A stretch of DNA of 38,290 nt from Melioribacteraceae bacterium (GCA_023230485.1 JALNXG010000037.1:1-38290); one strand, 5' to 3'. Shown: positions 1-8,301, numbered from the stretch's first letter. The notes: generated by a model not told the origin, from the letters alone. Numbers and translations: made by a program.

Positions 1-354
<354 letters not shown>

Positions 355-361
355 ACGTTTT

Positions 362-391
362 ATAGATATTCTTAATGACTGAAATATCTAT
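362..391 (+). terminator. AT-rich hairpin just after ssrA
   Basis: ATAGATATT at 362-370 pairs over 9 bp with AATATCTAT at 383-391 around a 12-base loop, starting nine bases after the tmRNA CCA. No T-run follows directly (an A-run does), so it is either a weak terminator or a 3' processing structure for the tmRNA. Its position is the main support. Confidence 0.4.
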
Positions 392-436
392 CACAGAGTC
401 AATAAAAAAAAATCATCATCCCATATTCAGTTTATG

Positions 437-694
437 ATGTTTGAACCGGAAAATGAATATGAAGTTTGGGAACCAAACATTAGCCCTGCAATTCTTGAAC
501 TACTCAAGAAGAATTAGAAAAGAGATGTCAAACCAGAAAAAATATCTAATTATATCTATGCCTTTTTATATTCAAATATATACCGAAAAAAATATGCTGA
601 TTTCCTCAAGATTGATTCCCCTCGAATTATTTTCGCAAATGAGCTAAAGATTCAAAAAGATATTGACACTCTTTATGAATCAATAGATAAATGA
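437..694 (+). pseudogene. C-terminal remnant of a type ISP-like restriction/methyltransferase protein
   Basis: One reading frame, broken by an in-frame TAG at 515-517, reads on to a TGA at 692-694. After the TAG it contains PEKISNYIYAFLYSNIYRKK followed by YADFLKIDSPRIIF. This is very close to the conserved C-terminal block I know from type ISP and related Eco57I-like restriction-methyltransferase proteins (pattern YIYAVLHSPxYRExYxEFLKIDFPRIP). Codons before the TAG (MFEPENEYEVWEPNISPAILELLKKN, split here by the stop) stay in the same frame. Catalytic domains are absent, so only the tail survives. It sits directly downstream of ssrA, a common integration site for islands, which fits a decayed mobile segment. 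Family recall is from memory and not searched. Confidence 0.7.
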
Positions 695-773
695 GTCGTA
701 CAACCAATTCCTTTAATAAACCACCATTCTATAAATCTTTTATTCAAATGCTTCAAGAAAAATTCTAATTTTA

Positions 774-804
774 TTGATTTAACCGTATTATTGCGTTAAA
801 TTTG
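774..804 (+). promoter_or_regulatory. Bacteroidota-type promoter for dapF
   Basis: TTG at 774-776, a 20-base spacer and TAAATTTG at 797-804 match the TTG-N19/20-TAnnTTTG promoter of Bacteroidota-type primary sigma factor. The same spacing occurs before rplU. Transcription would start near 809-812, almost at the dapF ATG (813), and no Shine-Dalgarno sequence is visible, so the message may be leaderless. Confidence 0.55.
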
Positions 805-812
805 ATTCTTAT

Positions 813-1670
813 ATGGAACGATTTTACTTTACAAAGCTGAACGGTTCGGGTAACGATTTTATTCTGTTTGATGATAAATTAAACCCGACTCTATCATTAA
901 CTGAGGAAATAATTAAGAAGTTAACCGATAGACATAATGGCATTGGATGCGATGGCGTTTTGGTAATAAACAGAAATTCAGATGAAGCTGATTTTGCAGT
1001 AACATATTATAATGCTGATGGTTCCACAGGCAGTTTATGTGCTAATGGAAGCCGGTGTATTATTAAATACGCTTATGAGGAAAAATTATTTAAAGGCAAT
1101 GATGTAAATTTTTTCCTTAATGGTAATAAATATTCAGGCGAAGTTTTGGCGAATGGATTTTTTCGATTTAATCTATATTCGCCTAGCAGGGCAAAGCTTA
1201 ATTTTAAAATAAAAGCAAATGCTCAATTAATAAATGCTTCGTATGTTGATACCGGTTCACCGCATGTTGTGATTGACATAAAAGATGTTTTGCGTGATCC
1301 GAAAAATTTGCATTCTTTTTATGATGAGATACTTGATTTCCCTATATATGAACTTGGTAAAGAGATTCGGTTTCATTCTGACTTTAAACCTGATGGGGTT
1401 AACATAAATTTTATTGATACAAAAGAAGAGATTGTAAAGATTCGTTCTTACGAAAGAGGAGTAGAAAATGAAACTCTTTCCTGTGGCACAGGTTCAGTAG
1501 CGGCTGCTATTATTGCTGTTCTTAATTATGATTATAAACCTCCAATTAAACTCTTAGTAAAAAATGGAGATTTATTAGAGGTAGATTTTAAATTAGAAGA
1601 CGGACATTTCAGTGATGTATCATTGACTGGTCCGGCTATTATTGTATTTAATGGTGAAATAACAATTTAG
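813..1670 (+). CDS. dapF: Diaminopimelate epimerase
   Basis: Converts LL- to meso-diaminopimelate in the cytoplasm, supplying lysine and the peptidoglycan cross-linking residue. The 285-aa length is usual for the family. Substrate-binding NGSGNDF lies at residues 10-16. The two catalytic cysteines are C76, in NADGSTGSLCANGSRC, and C224, in ENETLSCGTGS. The first block reads CANG where most family members have CGNG; the catalytic Cys is kept. The gene has its own promoter and appears to lead the run of plus-strand genes that ends at gcvH. The start is fixed by the N-terminal family motif although no ribosome binding site is visible. Confidence 0.97.
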   Translation: MERFYFTKLNGSGNDFILFDDKLNPTLSLTEEIIKKLTDRHNGIGCDGVLVINRNSDEADFAVTYYNADGSTGSLCANGSRCIIKYAYEEKLFKGNDVNFFLNGNKYSGEVLANGFFRFNLYSPSRAKLNFKIKANAQLINASYVDTGSPHVVIDIKDVLRDPKNLHSFYDEILDFPIYELGKEIRFHSDFKPDGVNINFIDTKEEIVKIRSYERGVENETLSCGTGSVAAAIIAVLNYDYKPPIKLLVKNGDLLEVDFKLEDGHFSDVSLTGPAIIVFNGEITI

Positions 1671-1683
1671 AAATGAGGCTTAA

Positions 1684-1986
1684 ATGAGTAAAGTAATGTT
1701 TTCTGTTCGTTATAGTATTGTCCCAGAAAAACGAGCAGAATATTTAACTATCGTAAAAGAATTAAAATCCATTGTAAAAACAGAGGGTCTCGAAAGTTAC
1801 GCTGTATTTGAACAAAAAAATAAACCCAATACTTTCGAGGAAGTTTATCTCTATAACAATATGGAATCATACGAGAATAGCGATGAGAATGTTGATGAGA
1901 GAGTTGATATTCTTATGACAAAACTTTCTGATCTTGTAATTGAAAAAACAACTCAATATACTACTTTAGTTGAAGTAGTATATTAA
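1684..1986 (+). CDS. Small ABM-like (dimeric alpha/beta-barrel) protein
   Basis: A 100-aa cytoplasmic protein with no signal peptide. Its pattern of a beta strand (MFSVRYSIVP), a helix ending in IVKTEGLESY, a strand (AVFEQKN), then FEEVYLYNNMESYENSDEN and a long helix is that of the antibiotic-biosynthesis-monooxygenase/ferredoxin-like fold. Members range from monooxygenases to heme-degrading or purely structural proteins, so no reaction can be assigned. GAGG at 1675-1678 precedes the ATG at a good distance, 13 bases after dapF. Recognition rests on fold-like patterning, not on a catalytic residue. Confidence 0.75.
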   Translation: MSKVMFSVRYSIVPEKRAEYLTIVKELKSIVKTEGLESYAVFEQKNKPNTFEEVYLYNNMESYENSDENVDERVDILMTKLSDLVIEKTTQYTTLVEVVY

Positions 1987-2007
1987 ATTGAATAATATAC
2001 CTTTGCT

Positions 2008-3057
2008 ATGTATGAGTATGTAAGTGCAATTCATATTCATTCCCATTTTTCTGATGGCTCTGCAGATGGGCAAGAAATTGCCAGTATAGCCGCTGAGGTA
2101 GGATTGGATTTTATAATCCTTACGGACCATAATACTCTTAGGGCTTTAGATGATGGTTATGAAAAGTGGTATGGCAATACCTTGCTTTTAGTTGGATGCG
2201 AGATAAATGATAAAGAAAATAAAAATCATTATCTCGCATTCGGTATTAATAAGACAATCTCCACTCGCCTCCCCGCTAAAGAATATGTTACTAAAGTAAA
2301 TGAAATGGGAGGAATCGGTTTCCTTGCACATCCTCACGAAAAAAGAAATTCAATGAAAGAGCATCCTGCTTATCCTTGGGTGGATTGGAGTATTGATAAT
2401 TTTACAGGTATAGAGATTTGGAATCATATGTCCGAATGGATGGAAGGACTTACAGAAGCAAATAAGTATAATTATTTTGTTCATCCATTAAAATCAATCT
2501 CTTCACCTCCGGAAGAAACTCTTAAAGTTTGGGACGAATTAAATCAGACGAGGAAAGTGGTTGGCATAGGTGGAATAGATGCACATGCTCATAAAGTTAA
2601 TTTGCTCGGTTTTTTTGAAGTTGAAGTTTTTCCATATAAAATCTTATTTAAATCGATTAGAACACATATCCTTGTTGAAAATGAAATAATACCCGGTGAG
2701 GGGAAGAAATATTTAGAAAATGCTAAGAAAGAAATATATGGAGCATTAAAAGAGGGTAGATGTTTCTTCTCTAATTTTTATCATGGAGATGCTTCCGGTT
2801 TTCGGTTCTTTGCGGAGTCCGACGGTATTATTTATCAAATGGGGGATTATATCCCTTTAAATAGATCAGTAAAATTAAAAATTTCATTGCCCAGCATTTC
2901 TGCTACCATTAGGTTAATTAAGAATGGAGTTCTTATCGATTCTATCGAAAATTTTGATACAGAATTTAATGTTTCGTCTCCGGGAGCATATAGGGTGGAA
3001 ATCTTCATTAATGAAAATGCTTGGATTTTTTCAAATCACATTAGAATTGGAAGATAA
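2008..3057 (+). CDS. PHP-domain metal-dependent hydrolase (CehA/McbA-like)
   Basis: A 349-aa protein of the polymerase-and-histidinol-phosphatase superfamily, a distorted TIM barrel that binds two or three metals and usually cleaves phosphoesters. Metal-binding motifs appear in the usual order: HIHSHFSDG near residues 9-17, LTDHN around 38-42, FLAHPHEKRN around 109-118 and GIDAHAHK around 190-197. A C-terminal beta-rich part (from about 270) resembles the immunoglobulin-like tail seen in CehA/McbA-type members. No signal peptide is seen. The substrate cannot be predicted. It lies 21 bases after the ABM-like gene, with no good ribosome binding site before the ATG. Confidence 0.85.
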   Translation: MYEYVSAIHIHSHFSDGSADGQEIASIAAEVGLDFIILTDHNTLRALDDGYEKWYGNTLLLVGCEINDKENKNHYLAFGINKTISTRLPAKEYVTKVNEMGGIGFLAHPHEKRNSMKEHPAYPWVDWSIDNFTGIEIWNHMSEWMEGLTEANKYNYFVHPLKSISSPPEETLKVWDELNQTRKVVGIGGIDAHAHKVNLLGFFEVEVFPYKILFKSIRTHILVENEIIPGEGKKYLENAKKEIYGALKEGRCFFSNFYHGDASGFRFFAESDGIIYQMGDYIPLNRSVKLKISLPSISATIRLIKNGVLIDSIENFDTEFNVSSPGAYRVEIFINENAWIFSNHIRIGR

Positions 3058-3091
3058 TATTTATTAAATTACTTAGCTAAAAATTTTATAG

Positions 3092-3790
3092 GTGTCAAAA
3101 GTGTTAGAAAAAAAGAAAAAAATATCAAAAAAGGAAATGAAACAAGATACTCTTGTTACTACTTATTATCAGACTTTAGATTTTTATAAAAAATACCAAT
3201 TTAAGATTTTGATTGGTGTTGCAGTTGTAGCTTTAGTAGTTGTCAGCTCCATTTTATATATCAATAAAAAAGCTAATGATAACGTAAAAGCATCAGAACT
3301 ATTGACTGCAGTGGTACCAATTCTCGAAACAGGTGCTTATAAAGAAGCAATTGATGGTGAGAAACAAAAAAATATCATAGGTCTAAAAGAGATTGTTTCG
3401 AATTATGGTGGTACTGAAAATGGCGAAACAGCTCGCATTTACTATGCTCATGCACTTTACGCTTTAGGTAAATATGACGAAGCTTATGAAGAGTACAATG
3501 ATTATTCCGGAAGTAATCCTCTTTTAGTATCTGCCGCATTAGCAGGCAAAGCATACGTTCAAGAAACCAAAAAAGAGTATGAAGATGCGTACGACAATTT
3601 AGTAGATGCCGCTAAAGTATCTAAAATAAATCCTTCCAATGCAGAATTTTTATTGAGAGCTGCTGACAATCTTATTAAACTTAATAAGAATAAAGAAGCA
3701 ATCACTCTTTTAAAACAGATTAAAGAAGATTATAAAAATGCAGGCGTTACAACCGAAGTAGATAAATACTTAGTTAAAGCCGGCATATAA
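3092..3790 (+). CDS. Single-pass membrane protein with TPR repeats (YfgM-like)
   Basis: 232 aa. A very basic N-terminus (EKKKKISKKEMKQ) precedes one membrane span at about residues 38-58 (FKILIGVAVVALVVVSSILY), then a helical C-terminal part with TPR-like units such as ARIYYAHALYALGKYDEAYE and the stretch near AITLLKQIKEDY. The basic side should remain in the cytoplasm and the repeats face the periplasm. This layout matches YfgM-type ancillary translocon proteins, but TPR membrane proteins are common, so the role is open. The start is GTG at 3092, which keeps the basic N-terminus; no strong ribosome binding site is present. Confidence 0.8.
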   Translation: MSKVLEKKKKISKKEMKQDTLVTTYYQTLDFYKKYQFKILIGVAVVALVVVSSILYINKKANDNVKASELLTAVVPILETGAYKEAIDGEKQKNIIGLKEIVSNYGGTENGETARIYYAHALYALGKYDEAYEEYNDYSGSNPLLVSAALAGKAYVQETKKEYEDAYDNLVDAAKVSKINPSNAEFLLRAADNLIKLNKNKEAITLLKQIKEDYKNAGVTTEVDKYLVKAGI

Positions 3791-3818
3791 TTTAATAGTT
3801 AAAATTTAATGGGTACTT

Positions 3819-3853
3819 GACTTGATTTTTATATCAAGTCCTAAATATATTTA
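3819..3853 (+). promoter_or_regulatory. Palindrome overlapping a possible efp promoter
   Basis: GACTTGAT (3819-3826) and ATCAAGTC (3833-3840) form a perfect 8-bp inverted repeat around TTTTAT. The inner TTG (3822-3824) is followed after 21 bases by TATATTTA (3846-3853), a 7/8 match to TAnnTTTG. The palindrome therefore sits across the upstream part of a plausible promoter, as an operator would. No T-run follows the hairpin, so a terminator is less likely. Confidence 0.35.
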
Positions 3854-3872
3854 AAAAAAGCAGAGAGAGATT

Positions 3873-4439
3873 ATGGCAGATACTTCCGATTTCAGAAACG
3901 GACTAATAATCAGATTTAAAAATGATCCATATGTAATAGTAGAGTTTCAGCATGTAAAGCCAGGAAAAGGTGGAGCGTTTGTAAGAACCACACTTAAAAA
4001 TCTAAAATCAGGCAGAAATTTAGACAATACATTTCGTTCAGGTGAATCAGTCGAAATTATTAGAGTTGAAAGAAGGAAATATCAATTCCTTTATAAAGAC
4101 GGGGATATGCTCGTTATTATGGATAATGAAAATTACGAGCAGCTGAATGTTGAAGCAGTTCTCTTTGGAGGCGGTGAAGATTTCCTCAAAGAAGGTGAAA
4201 CGGTAGAATTAGTATTAGATGATAAAGAAAAAATCATCTCTGCAGAAGTCCCGATATTTGTTCAATTAAAAGTAATTGAAACAGAACCGGGTTTTAAGGG
4301 TGATACAGCCACCAATGTAATGAAACCTGCAACTTTGGAAACGGGTGCAAAAATTAACGTTCCTCTTTTTGTAAATGAAGGAGAACTTCTAAAAGTAGAT
4401 ACACGAACCAGTTCGTATGTCGAAAGAATTAAAAACTAA
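3873..4439 (+). CDS. efp: Translation elongation factor P
   Basis: EF-P binds ribosomes stalled on polyproline stretches and promotes peptide bond formation. The 188-aa length is standard for the three beta-barrel domains. The tip loop reads KPGKGGAFV, with the modifiable lysine at K32 (equivalent to E. coli K34). The C-terminal domain has GFKGDTATNVMKPATLETGA and ends at SYVERIKN, as expected. No EpmA/B or other modification gene is in the window. The ATG follows an AGAGAG ribosome binding site. The stop is four or twelve bases from accB depending on which accB start is used, and the efp-accB-accC order is a frequent arrangement. Confidence 0.98.
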   Translation: MADTSDFRNGLIIRFKNDPYVIVEFQHVKPGKGGAFVRTTLKNLKSGRNLDNTFRSGESVEIIRVERRKYQFLYKDGDMLVIMDNENYEQLNVEAVLFGGGEDFLKEGETVELVLDDKEKIISAEVPIFVQLKVIETEPGFKGDTATNVMKPATLETGAKINVPLFVNEGELLKVDTRTSSYVERIKN

Positions 4440-4451
4440 ATAGTGGTATTA

Positions 4452-4925
4452 ATGGACTTAAATCTAATAAAACAACTTATTAAGATCGTAGAGAAGAGTG
4501 AAATTACAGAATTTTCCGTTCAAGAGGGTGATCTTAAGTTAAAAATTTCCAAGGCGAATAACCAGCAGACATTGGTAACTTACGCTGGTATGCCTGAAAT
4601 GAGACCGGCTATGCATGTTCCAAATCCAGCGGAAGCTTCTGCAAGCAGTCCAAATTTACCTCAAAAAGAAAGTGAATCTTCGAACTATCACGAAGTCAAA
4701 TCTCCAATAGTTGGGACTTTCTATCGCGCACCGGCACCTGATGCCGATCCATATACTCAAGTAGGCGATATTGTTTCACCCGGTTCTGTTCTTTGTATTG
4801 TTGAAGCGATGAAATTAATGAATGAGATTGAATGCGATGTGAGCGGTAAAATAGTTAAGATACTTTTGGAGAACGCCTCCCCGGTTGAATATAATCAACC
4901 AATATTTTTGATTGAAAAATCATAA
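4452..4925 (+). CDS. accB: Biotin carboxyl carrier protein of acetyl-CoA carboxylase
   Basis: Carries carboxybiotin from biotin carboxylase to the carboxyltransferase in the first step of fatty acid synthesis. The N-terminal helix (LNLIKQLIKIVEKSEITEF) is followed by an Ala/Pro/Ser-rich linker. The C-terminal biotinyl domain has VKSPIVGTFYRAPAP and the biotin site EAMKLMNEIE, the lysine being K121 from the chosen ATG. The ATG at 4452 (157 aa) fits the family N-terminus better than the in-frame GTG at 4443 (160 aa); neither has a clear ribosome binding site. It is followed by accC; the carboxyltransferase genes accA/accD are not in this window. Confidence 0.96.
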   Translation: MDLNLIKQLIKIVEKSEITEFSVQEGDLKLKISKANNQQTLVTYAGMPEMRPAMHVPNPAEASASSPNLPQKESESSNYHEVKSPIVGTFYRAPAPDADPYTQVGDIVSPGSVLCIVEAMKLMNEIECDVSGKIVKILLENASPVEYNQPIFLIEKS

Positions 4926-4948
4926 TCAGTACTAAGGAAAAGAAAATT

Positions 4949-6283
4949 TTGTTCAAAAAAATTTTAATCGCAAATCGTGGCGAAATTGCTTTAAGGATAG
5001 TACGTACATGTAAAGAACTTGGCATTCCTACGGTTGCAGTTTATTCAGAAATAGATAGGGATGCACTTCATGTAGTTTTTGCCGATGAAGCAGTATGTAT
5101 CGGTCCGGCTTTAAGTAAAGAGAGTTATTTAAAAGTATCAAGCATTCTATCAGCTGCGCAGATAACCGGAGCTGATGCAATTCATCCGGGATATGGTTTC
5201 TTAGCTGAGAATGCAGAATTTTCCGATATTTGTTCAGAATCAGGTTTAACTTTTATTGGACCTAACGGTGATGCAATTAGGAAGATGGGTGATAAAGCGG
5301 CTGCTAAAGAGACAATGAAAAAAGTTGGTGTTCCCGTTGTTCCCGGTAGTGATGGTGCCGTTAATGATGTAGAAGAAGCAAAAATAGTTGCTAAAGAAAT
5401 CGGCTATCCGGTTATGCTTAAAGCATCAGCAGGTGGTGGCGGTAAAGGTATGAGGATTGTTTTTGAAGAATCTGAAATTGAGAAAGCCTTCCAAAATGCC
5501 AGCACTGAGGCAGGTGCCGCATTTAGTAATCCTGAACTTTATGTAGAAAAATATATTGAGAATCCTAGACACATAGAAATACAAATCATTGGTGATGTGG
5601 ATGGTAAAGCTTATCATTATGGCGAGCGGGATTGTTCTATTCAAAGACGCCATCAAAAATTAATTGAAGAATCACCATCTCCATTTATCACGGATGAAGT
5701 TCGCGAAAAGATGGGAGCGGCTGCTATTCTTGGTGCTGAATCTGTTGGTTATAGAGGGGCTGGTACAATAGAGTTTCTCGTAGATAAACACATGAATTTT
5801 TATTTTATAGAGATGAATACTCGTATTCAAGTTGAGCACCCTGTTACAGAAATGGTTCGGAATCTGGACTTAATTAAGCAGCAAATTTTAGTGGCTTCTG
5901 GTAATTGTATTGCTGATTATCCAAAAGCACCACGTGGTCATGCTATTGAATTTAGAATTAATGCTGAAGACCCGGCGAATAATTTCCGTCCTTCTCCCGG
6001 TAGAATTGAGTATCTCCATTTTCCTGGAGGGTTTGGTATAAGGATCGATTCACATATTTATAATGATTATATTATACCCCCAACATATGATTCACTAATT
6101 GCAAAATTAATTGTATGGGGAACAGATAGAAAGCATGCTATCGCAAGAGCAAAAAGAGCTTTTGAAGAATTTCAAATTGAAGGAGTAAAGACTACTATTC
6201 CATTCCATCAGCAGGTTCTTGAGCACGAACTATTTATAAATGGCAATTTTGATACATCGTTTATTGAAAAACACTTAAAATAA
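4949..6283 (+). CDS. accC: Biotin carboxylase subunit of acetyl-CoA carboxylase
   Basis: ATP-dependent carboxylation of the biotin on AccB. The 444 aa cover the three expected parts: N-terminal domain starting FKKILIANRGEIALRIVRTC, the ATP-grasp with glycine loop GGGGKG at residues 162-167, and the C-terminal domain. HPGYGFLAEN and EMNTRIQVEHPVTE are present, with catalytic R292 at the same number as in E. coli. The start is TTG at 4949, preceded by AAGGAAAAG; no ATG is available that would preserve the N-terminal beta strand. It lies 23 bases after accB and 13 before gcvH. Confidence 0.97.
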   Translation: MFKKILIANRGEIALRIVRTCKELGIPTVAVYSEIDRDALHVVFADEAVCIGPALSKESYLKVSSILSAAQITGADAIHPGYGFLAENAEFSDICSESGLTFIGPNGDAIRKMGDKAAAKETMKKVGVPVVPGSDGAVNDVEEAKIVAKEIGYPVMLKASAGGGGKGMRIVFEESEIEKAFQNASTEAGAAFSNPELYVEKYIENPRHIEIQIIGDVDGKAYHYGERDCSIQRRHQKLIEESPSPFITDEVREKMGAAAILGAESVGYRGAGTIEFLVDKHMNFYFIEMNTRIQVEHPVTEMVRNLDLIKQQILVASGNCIADYPKAPRGHAIEFRINAEDPANNFRPSPGRIEYLHFPGGFGIRIDSHIYNDYIIPPTYDSLIAKLIVWGTDRKHAIARAKRAFEEFQIEGVKTTIPFHQQVLEHELFINGNFDTSFIEKHLK

Positions 6284-6296
6284 TTTTGAGGTTATT

Positions 6297-6674
6297 ATGA
6301 ATGTTCCAACTGAATTAAAGTACACAAACGATCATGAATGGGTTAAGGTTGATGGTAATACTGCATATATTGGAGTAACGGATTATGCACAAGGCGAGCT
6401 AGGTGATATCGTATTTATTGATATTATCCCTGATTTAGCTGAAATCGTCAGCAGCGAATCTTTCGGTACAATCGAAGCTGTTAAAACTGTAAGCGAAATG
6501 TTTGCACCTGTCTCCGGTAAAGTAATTGAAATTAATACTAAACTTAATGATGAGCCACAATTGGTTAATACCGATCCTTATGGTGATGGTTGGATTGTTA
6601 AAGTAGAATTAACCAATCCTTCTGAATTAGATGTTCTGCTTGATTCTAAAGCATACACAGAGTTATTAGGTTAG
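6297..6674 (+). CDS. gcvH: Glycine cleavage system H protein (lipoyl carrier)
   Basis: A 125-aa lipoyl-domain protein that shuttles the aminomethyl group in glycine cleavage and, in some organisms, serves as the entry point for lipoate assembly. The start block LKYTNDHEWVKV and the lipoylation site SFGTIEAVKTVSEMFAPVSG, with lipoyl-lysine K63, are typical. GAGG precedes the ATG. No gcvT or gcvP lies in the window; the gene instead follows accBC closely and ends at a strong terminator, so it is probably co-transcribed with the acetyl-CoA carboxylase genes. Confidence 0.97.
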   Translation: MNVPTELKYTNDHEWVKVDGNTAYIGVTDYAQGELGDIVFIDIIPDLAEIVSSESFGTIEAVKTVSEMFAPVSGKVIEINTKLNDEPQLVNTDPYGDGWIVKVELTNPSELDVLLDSKAYTELLG

Positions 6675-6686
6675 AAATTTTTAATT

Positions 6687-6719
6687 CCTGTTCTTATTAA
6701 AGGGCAGGATTTTTTTTTA
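6687..6719 (+). terminator. Rho-independent terminator after gcvH
   Basis: CCTGTTCTT (6687-6695) pairs with AAGGGCAGG (6700-6708), including two G-U pairs, around an ATTA loop, followed by an A and a run of T (6710-6718). It closes the dapF-gcvH group. Confidence 0.88.
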
Positions 6720-6759
6720 TCTTGGTGTATTGGAATTTATCAAATAGGTCAGTTATCGA

Positions 6760-8301
6760 ATGCTCCATTTAGAAAAAATATTAATAATAGATTTTGGATC
6801 TCAATATACGCAATTAATAGCACGCCGTATAAGAGAGATCAAAGTATATTCCGAAATCCACTCTCACACATATCCAATAGAAAAAATAATAGAAGAAAAA
6901 CCGTCCGGTATTATTTTATCTGGTGGTCCAATGAGTGTTTATGATCCGGATTCGCCTCAAATTGATAAAAGAATATTTGAGTTAGGAATACCGATACTCG
7001 GGATATGTTATGGTTTGCAATTAATTGCATTAAATTTTGGCGGCTCGGTAGAACCCGCCTCTCATCGAGAATATGGAAAAACAGAATTAAAACTTCTTGA
7101 ACATAGTTCATTGTTTAAAGACATTTCAGAGATTTCAAGTGTATGGATGAGTCATGGTGATTTTGTTGAAAAAATGCCCTCTGGCTTTACTATTAGTGCC
7201 AAATCTGATAATTCCCCAATTTGTGCAATTTCCAATATTGAAAAAAACATTTTTGGTGTTCAGTTCCATCCGGAAGTTATCCATTCAATCGAAGGGAAAA
7301 GAATACTTGCCAATTTTGTTTTTAATATATGTGGTAGTAAAGGTGATTGGACATCTCAGAATTTTGTAGAAAAAGAGATTGAAGAGATTCGTGAAAAAGT
7401 TGGTAATAAAAAAGCAATCTGTGCATTAAGCGGCGGTGTTGATTCATCAGTCGCTGCAATACTTATGCACCAAGCTATTGGAGATAAGCTCATTTGCATA
7501 CATGTCGATTCTGGTATGATGCGTAAAGACGAAAGTGCTAAAATTAAAAAAATGTTCAAAGAAAATTTCTCTTTGAATATTATCCATATTAATGCTGCTG
7601 AATTATTTCTTGATAGATTAAAAGGAATTGAAGAACCAGAGCAAAAGAGAAAAATAATTGGTAAAACTTTTATTGATATTTTCGAAGTTGAGGCAAAGAA
7701 AATTCCTGATGCTGAATTTCTTGTTCAAGGAACATTATATCCTGATGTAATCGAATCAGTTTCAGTCAAGGGGCAATCGGTTACTATTAAAACACATCAT
7801 AATGTAGGTGGATTGCCTGAAAAGATGAATTTAAAATTGATAGAACCATTCAGAGAACTTTTTAAAGATGAGGTTAGGGAAATAGGAAAGGAATTAAAGC
7901 TTCCAATCGATTTTATAAACCGACATCCTTTCCCGGGTCCCGGTTTAGCTGTAAGAATTTTAGGAGATATTACATTTGAACGGCTTGAAATTTTGAGAGA
8001 TGCAGATGAGATATTTATTACTGAATTATATGAATCCGGTGTTTATGACGAAATATGGCAGGCATTTTGTGTTTTGTTACCCGTTAAAAGTGTTGGTGTG
8101 ATGGGTGATTCCCGAACTTATGAAAATGTTTTAGCACTAAGAGCTGTTACATCCACCGATGGTATGACAGCCGATTGGTATCGTTTTGATTATTCGATTC
8201 TCGAAAGAACATCAAATAAAATTATCAGGAAAGTAAAAGGGATTAATAGAGTGGTTTATGATATATCATCAAAACCGCCCGCTACAATCGAATGGGAATA
8301 A
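6760..8301 (+). CDS. guaA: GMP synthase (glutamine-hydrolysing)
   Basis: Converts XMP to GMP using ATP and glutamine, the last step of de novo guanine nucleotide synthesis. 513 aa, the usual fused form. The N-terminal class I glutamine amidotransferase has nucleophile C83 in GICYGLQL with H170 and E172 in GVQFHPE. The ATP-pyrophosphatase P-loop SGGVDSS is at residues 224-230. HPFPGPGLAVRILG and the C-terminal PPATIEWE of the dimerization domain are intact. The ribosome binding site (AGG) is weak. radC begins within its last codons. Confidence 0.98.
   Translation: MLHLEKILIIDFGSQYTQLIARRIREIKVYSEIHSHTYPIEKIIEEKPSGIILSGGPMSVYDPDSPQIDKRIFELGIPILGICYGLQLIALNFGGSVEPASHREYGKTELKLLEHSSLFKDISEISSVWMSHGDFVEKMPSGFTISAKSDNSPICAISNIEKNIFGVQFHPEVIHSIEGKRILANFVFNICGSKGDWTSQNFVEKEIEEIREKVGNKKAICALSGGVDSSVAAILMHQAIGDKLICIHVDSGMMRKDESAKIKKMFKENFSLNIIHINAAELFLDRLKGIEEPEQKRKIIGKTFIDIFEVEAKKIPDAEFLVQGTLYPDVIESVSVKGQSVTIKTHHNVGGLPEKMNLKLIEPFRELFKDEVREIGKELKLPIDFINRHPFPGPGLAVRILGDITFERLEILRDADEIFITELYESGVYDEIWQAFCVLLPVKSVGVMGDSRTYENVLALRAVTSTDGMTADWYRFDYSILERTSNKIIRKVKGINRVVYDISSKPPATIEWE

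Noticed and set aside
441..647. 68-aa plus-strand open frame after ssrA
   Set aside because: It is in a different frame from the R-M remnant; the adjacent frame carries the recognisable YRKKYADFLKIDSPR block, so this is a shadow.
691..768. 25-aa frame whose ATG overlaps the remnant's TGA (ATGA)
   Set aside because: Too short, no ribosome binding site and no recognisable motif; the overlap is probably chance in AT-rich sequence.
437..812. Second attachment-site copy of the tmRNA 3' end
   Set aside because: I looked for a repeat of the GGTTCGACTCCCGCC-type 3' end in the region after ssrA and saw none, so no intact integrated element is claimed.
5426..5656. Minus-strand open frame inside accC
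   Set aside because: Fully antisense to a conserved enzyme, with no ribosome binding site or family signal. The same holds for the antisense frames in guaA, radC, dxs, rpmA, the kinase and pta.
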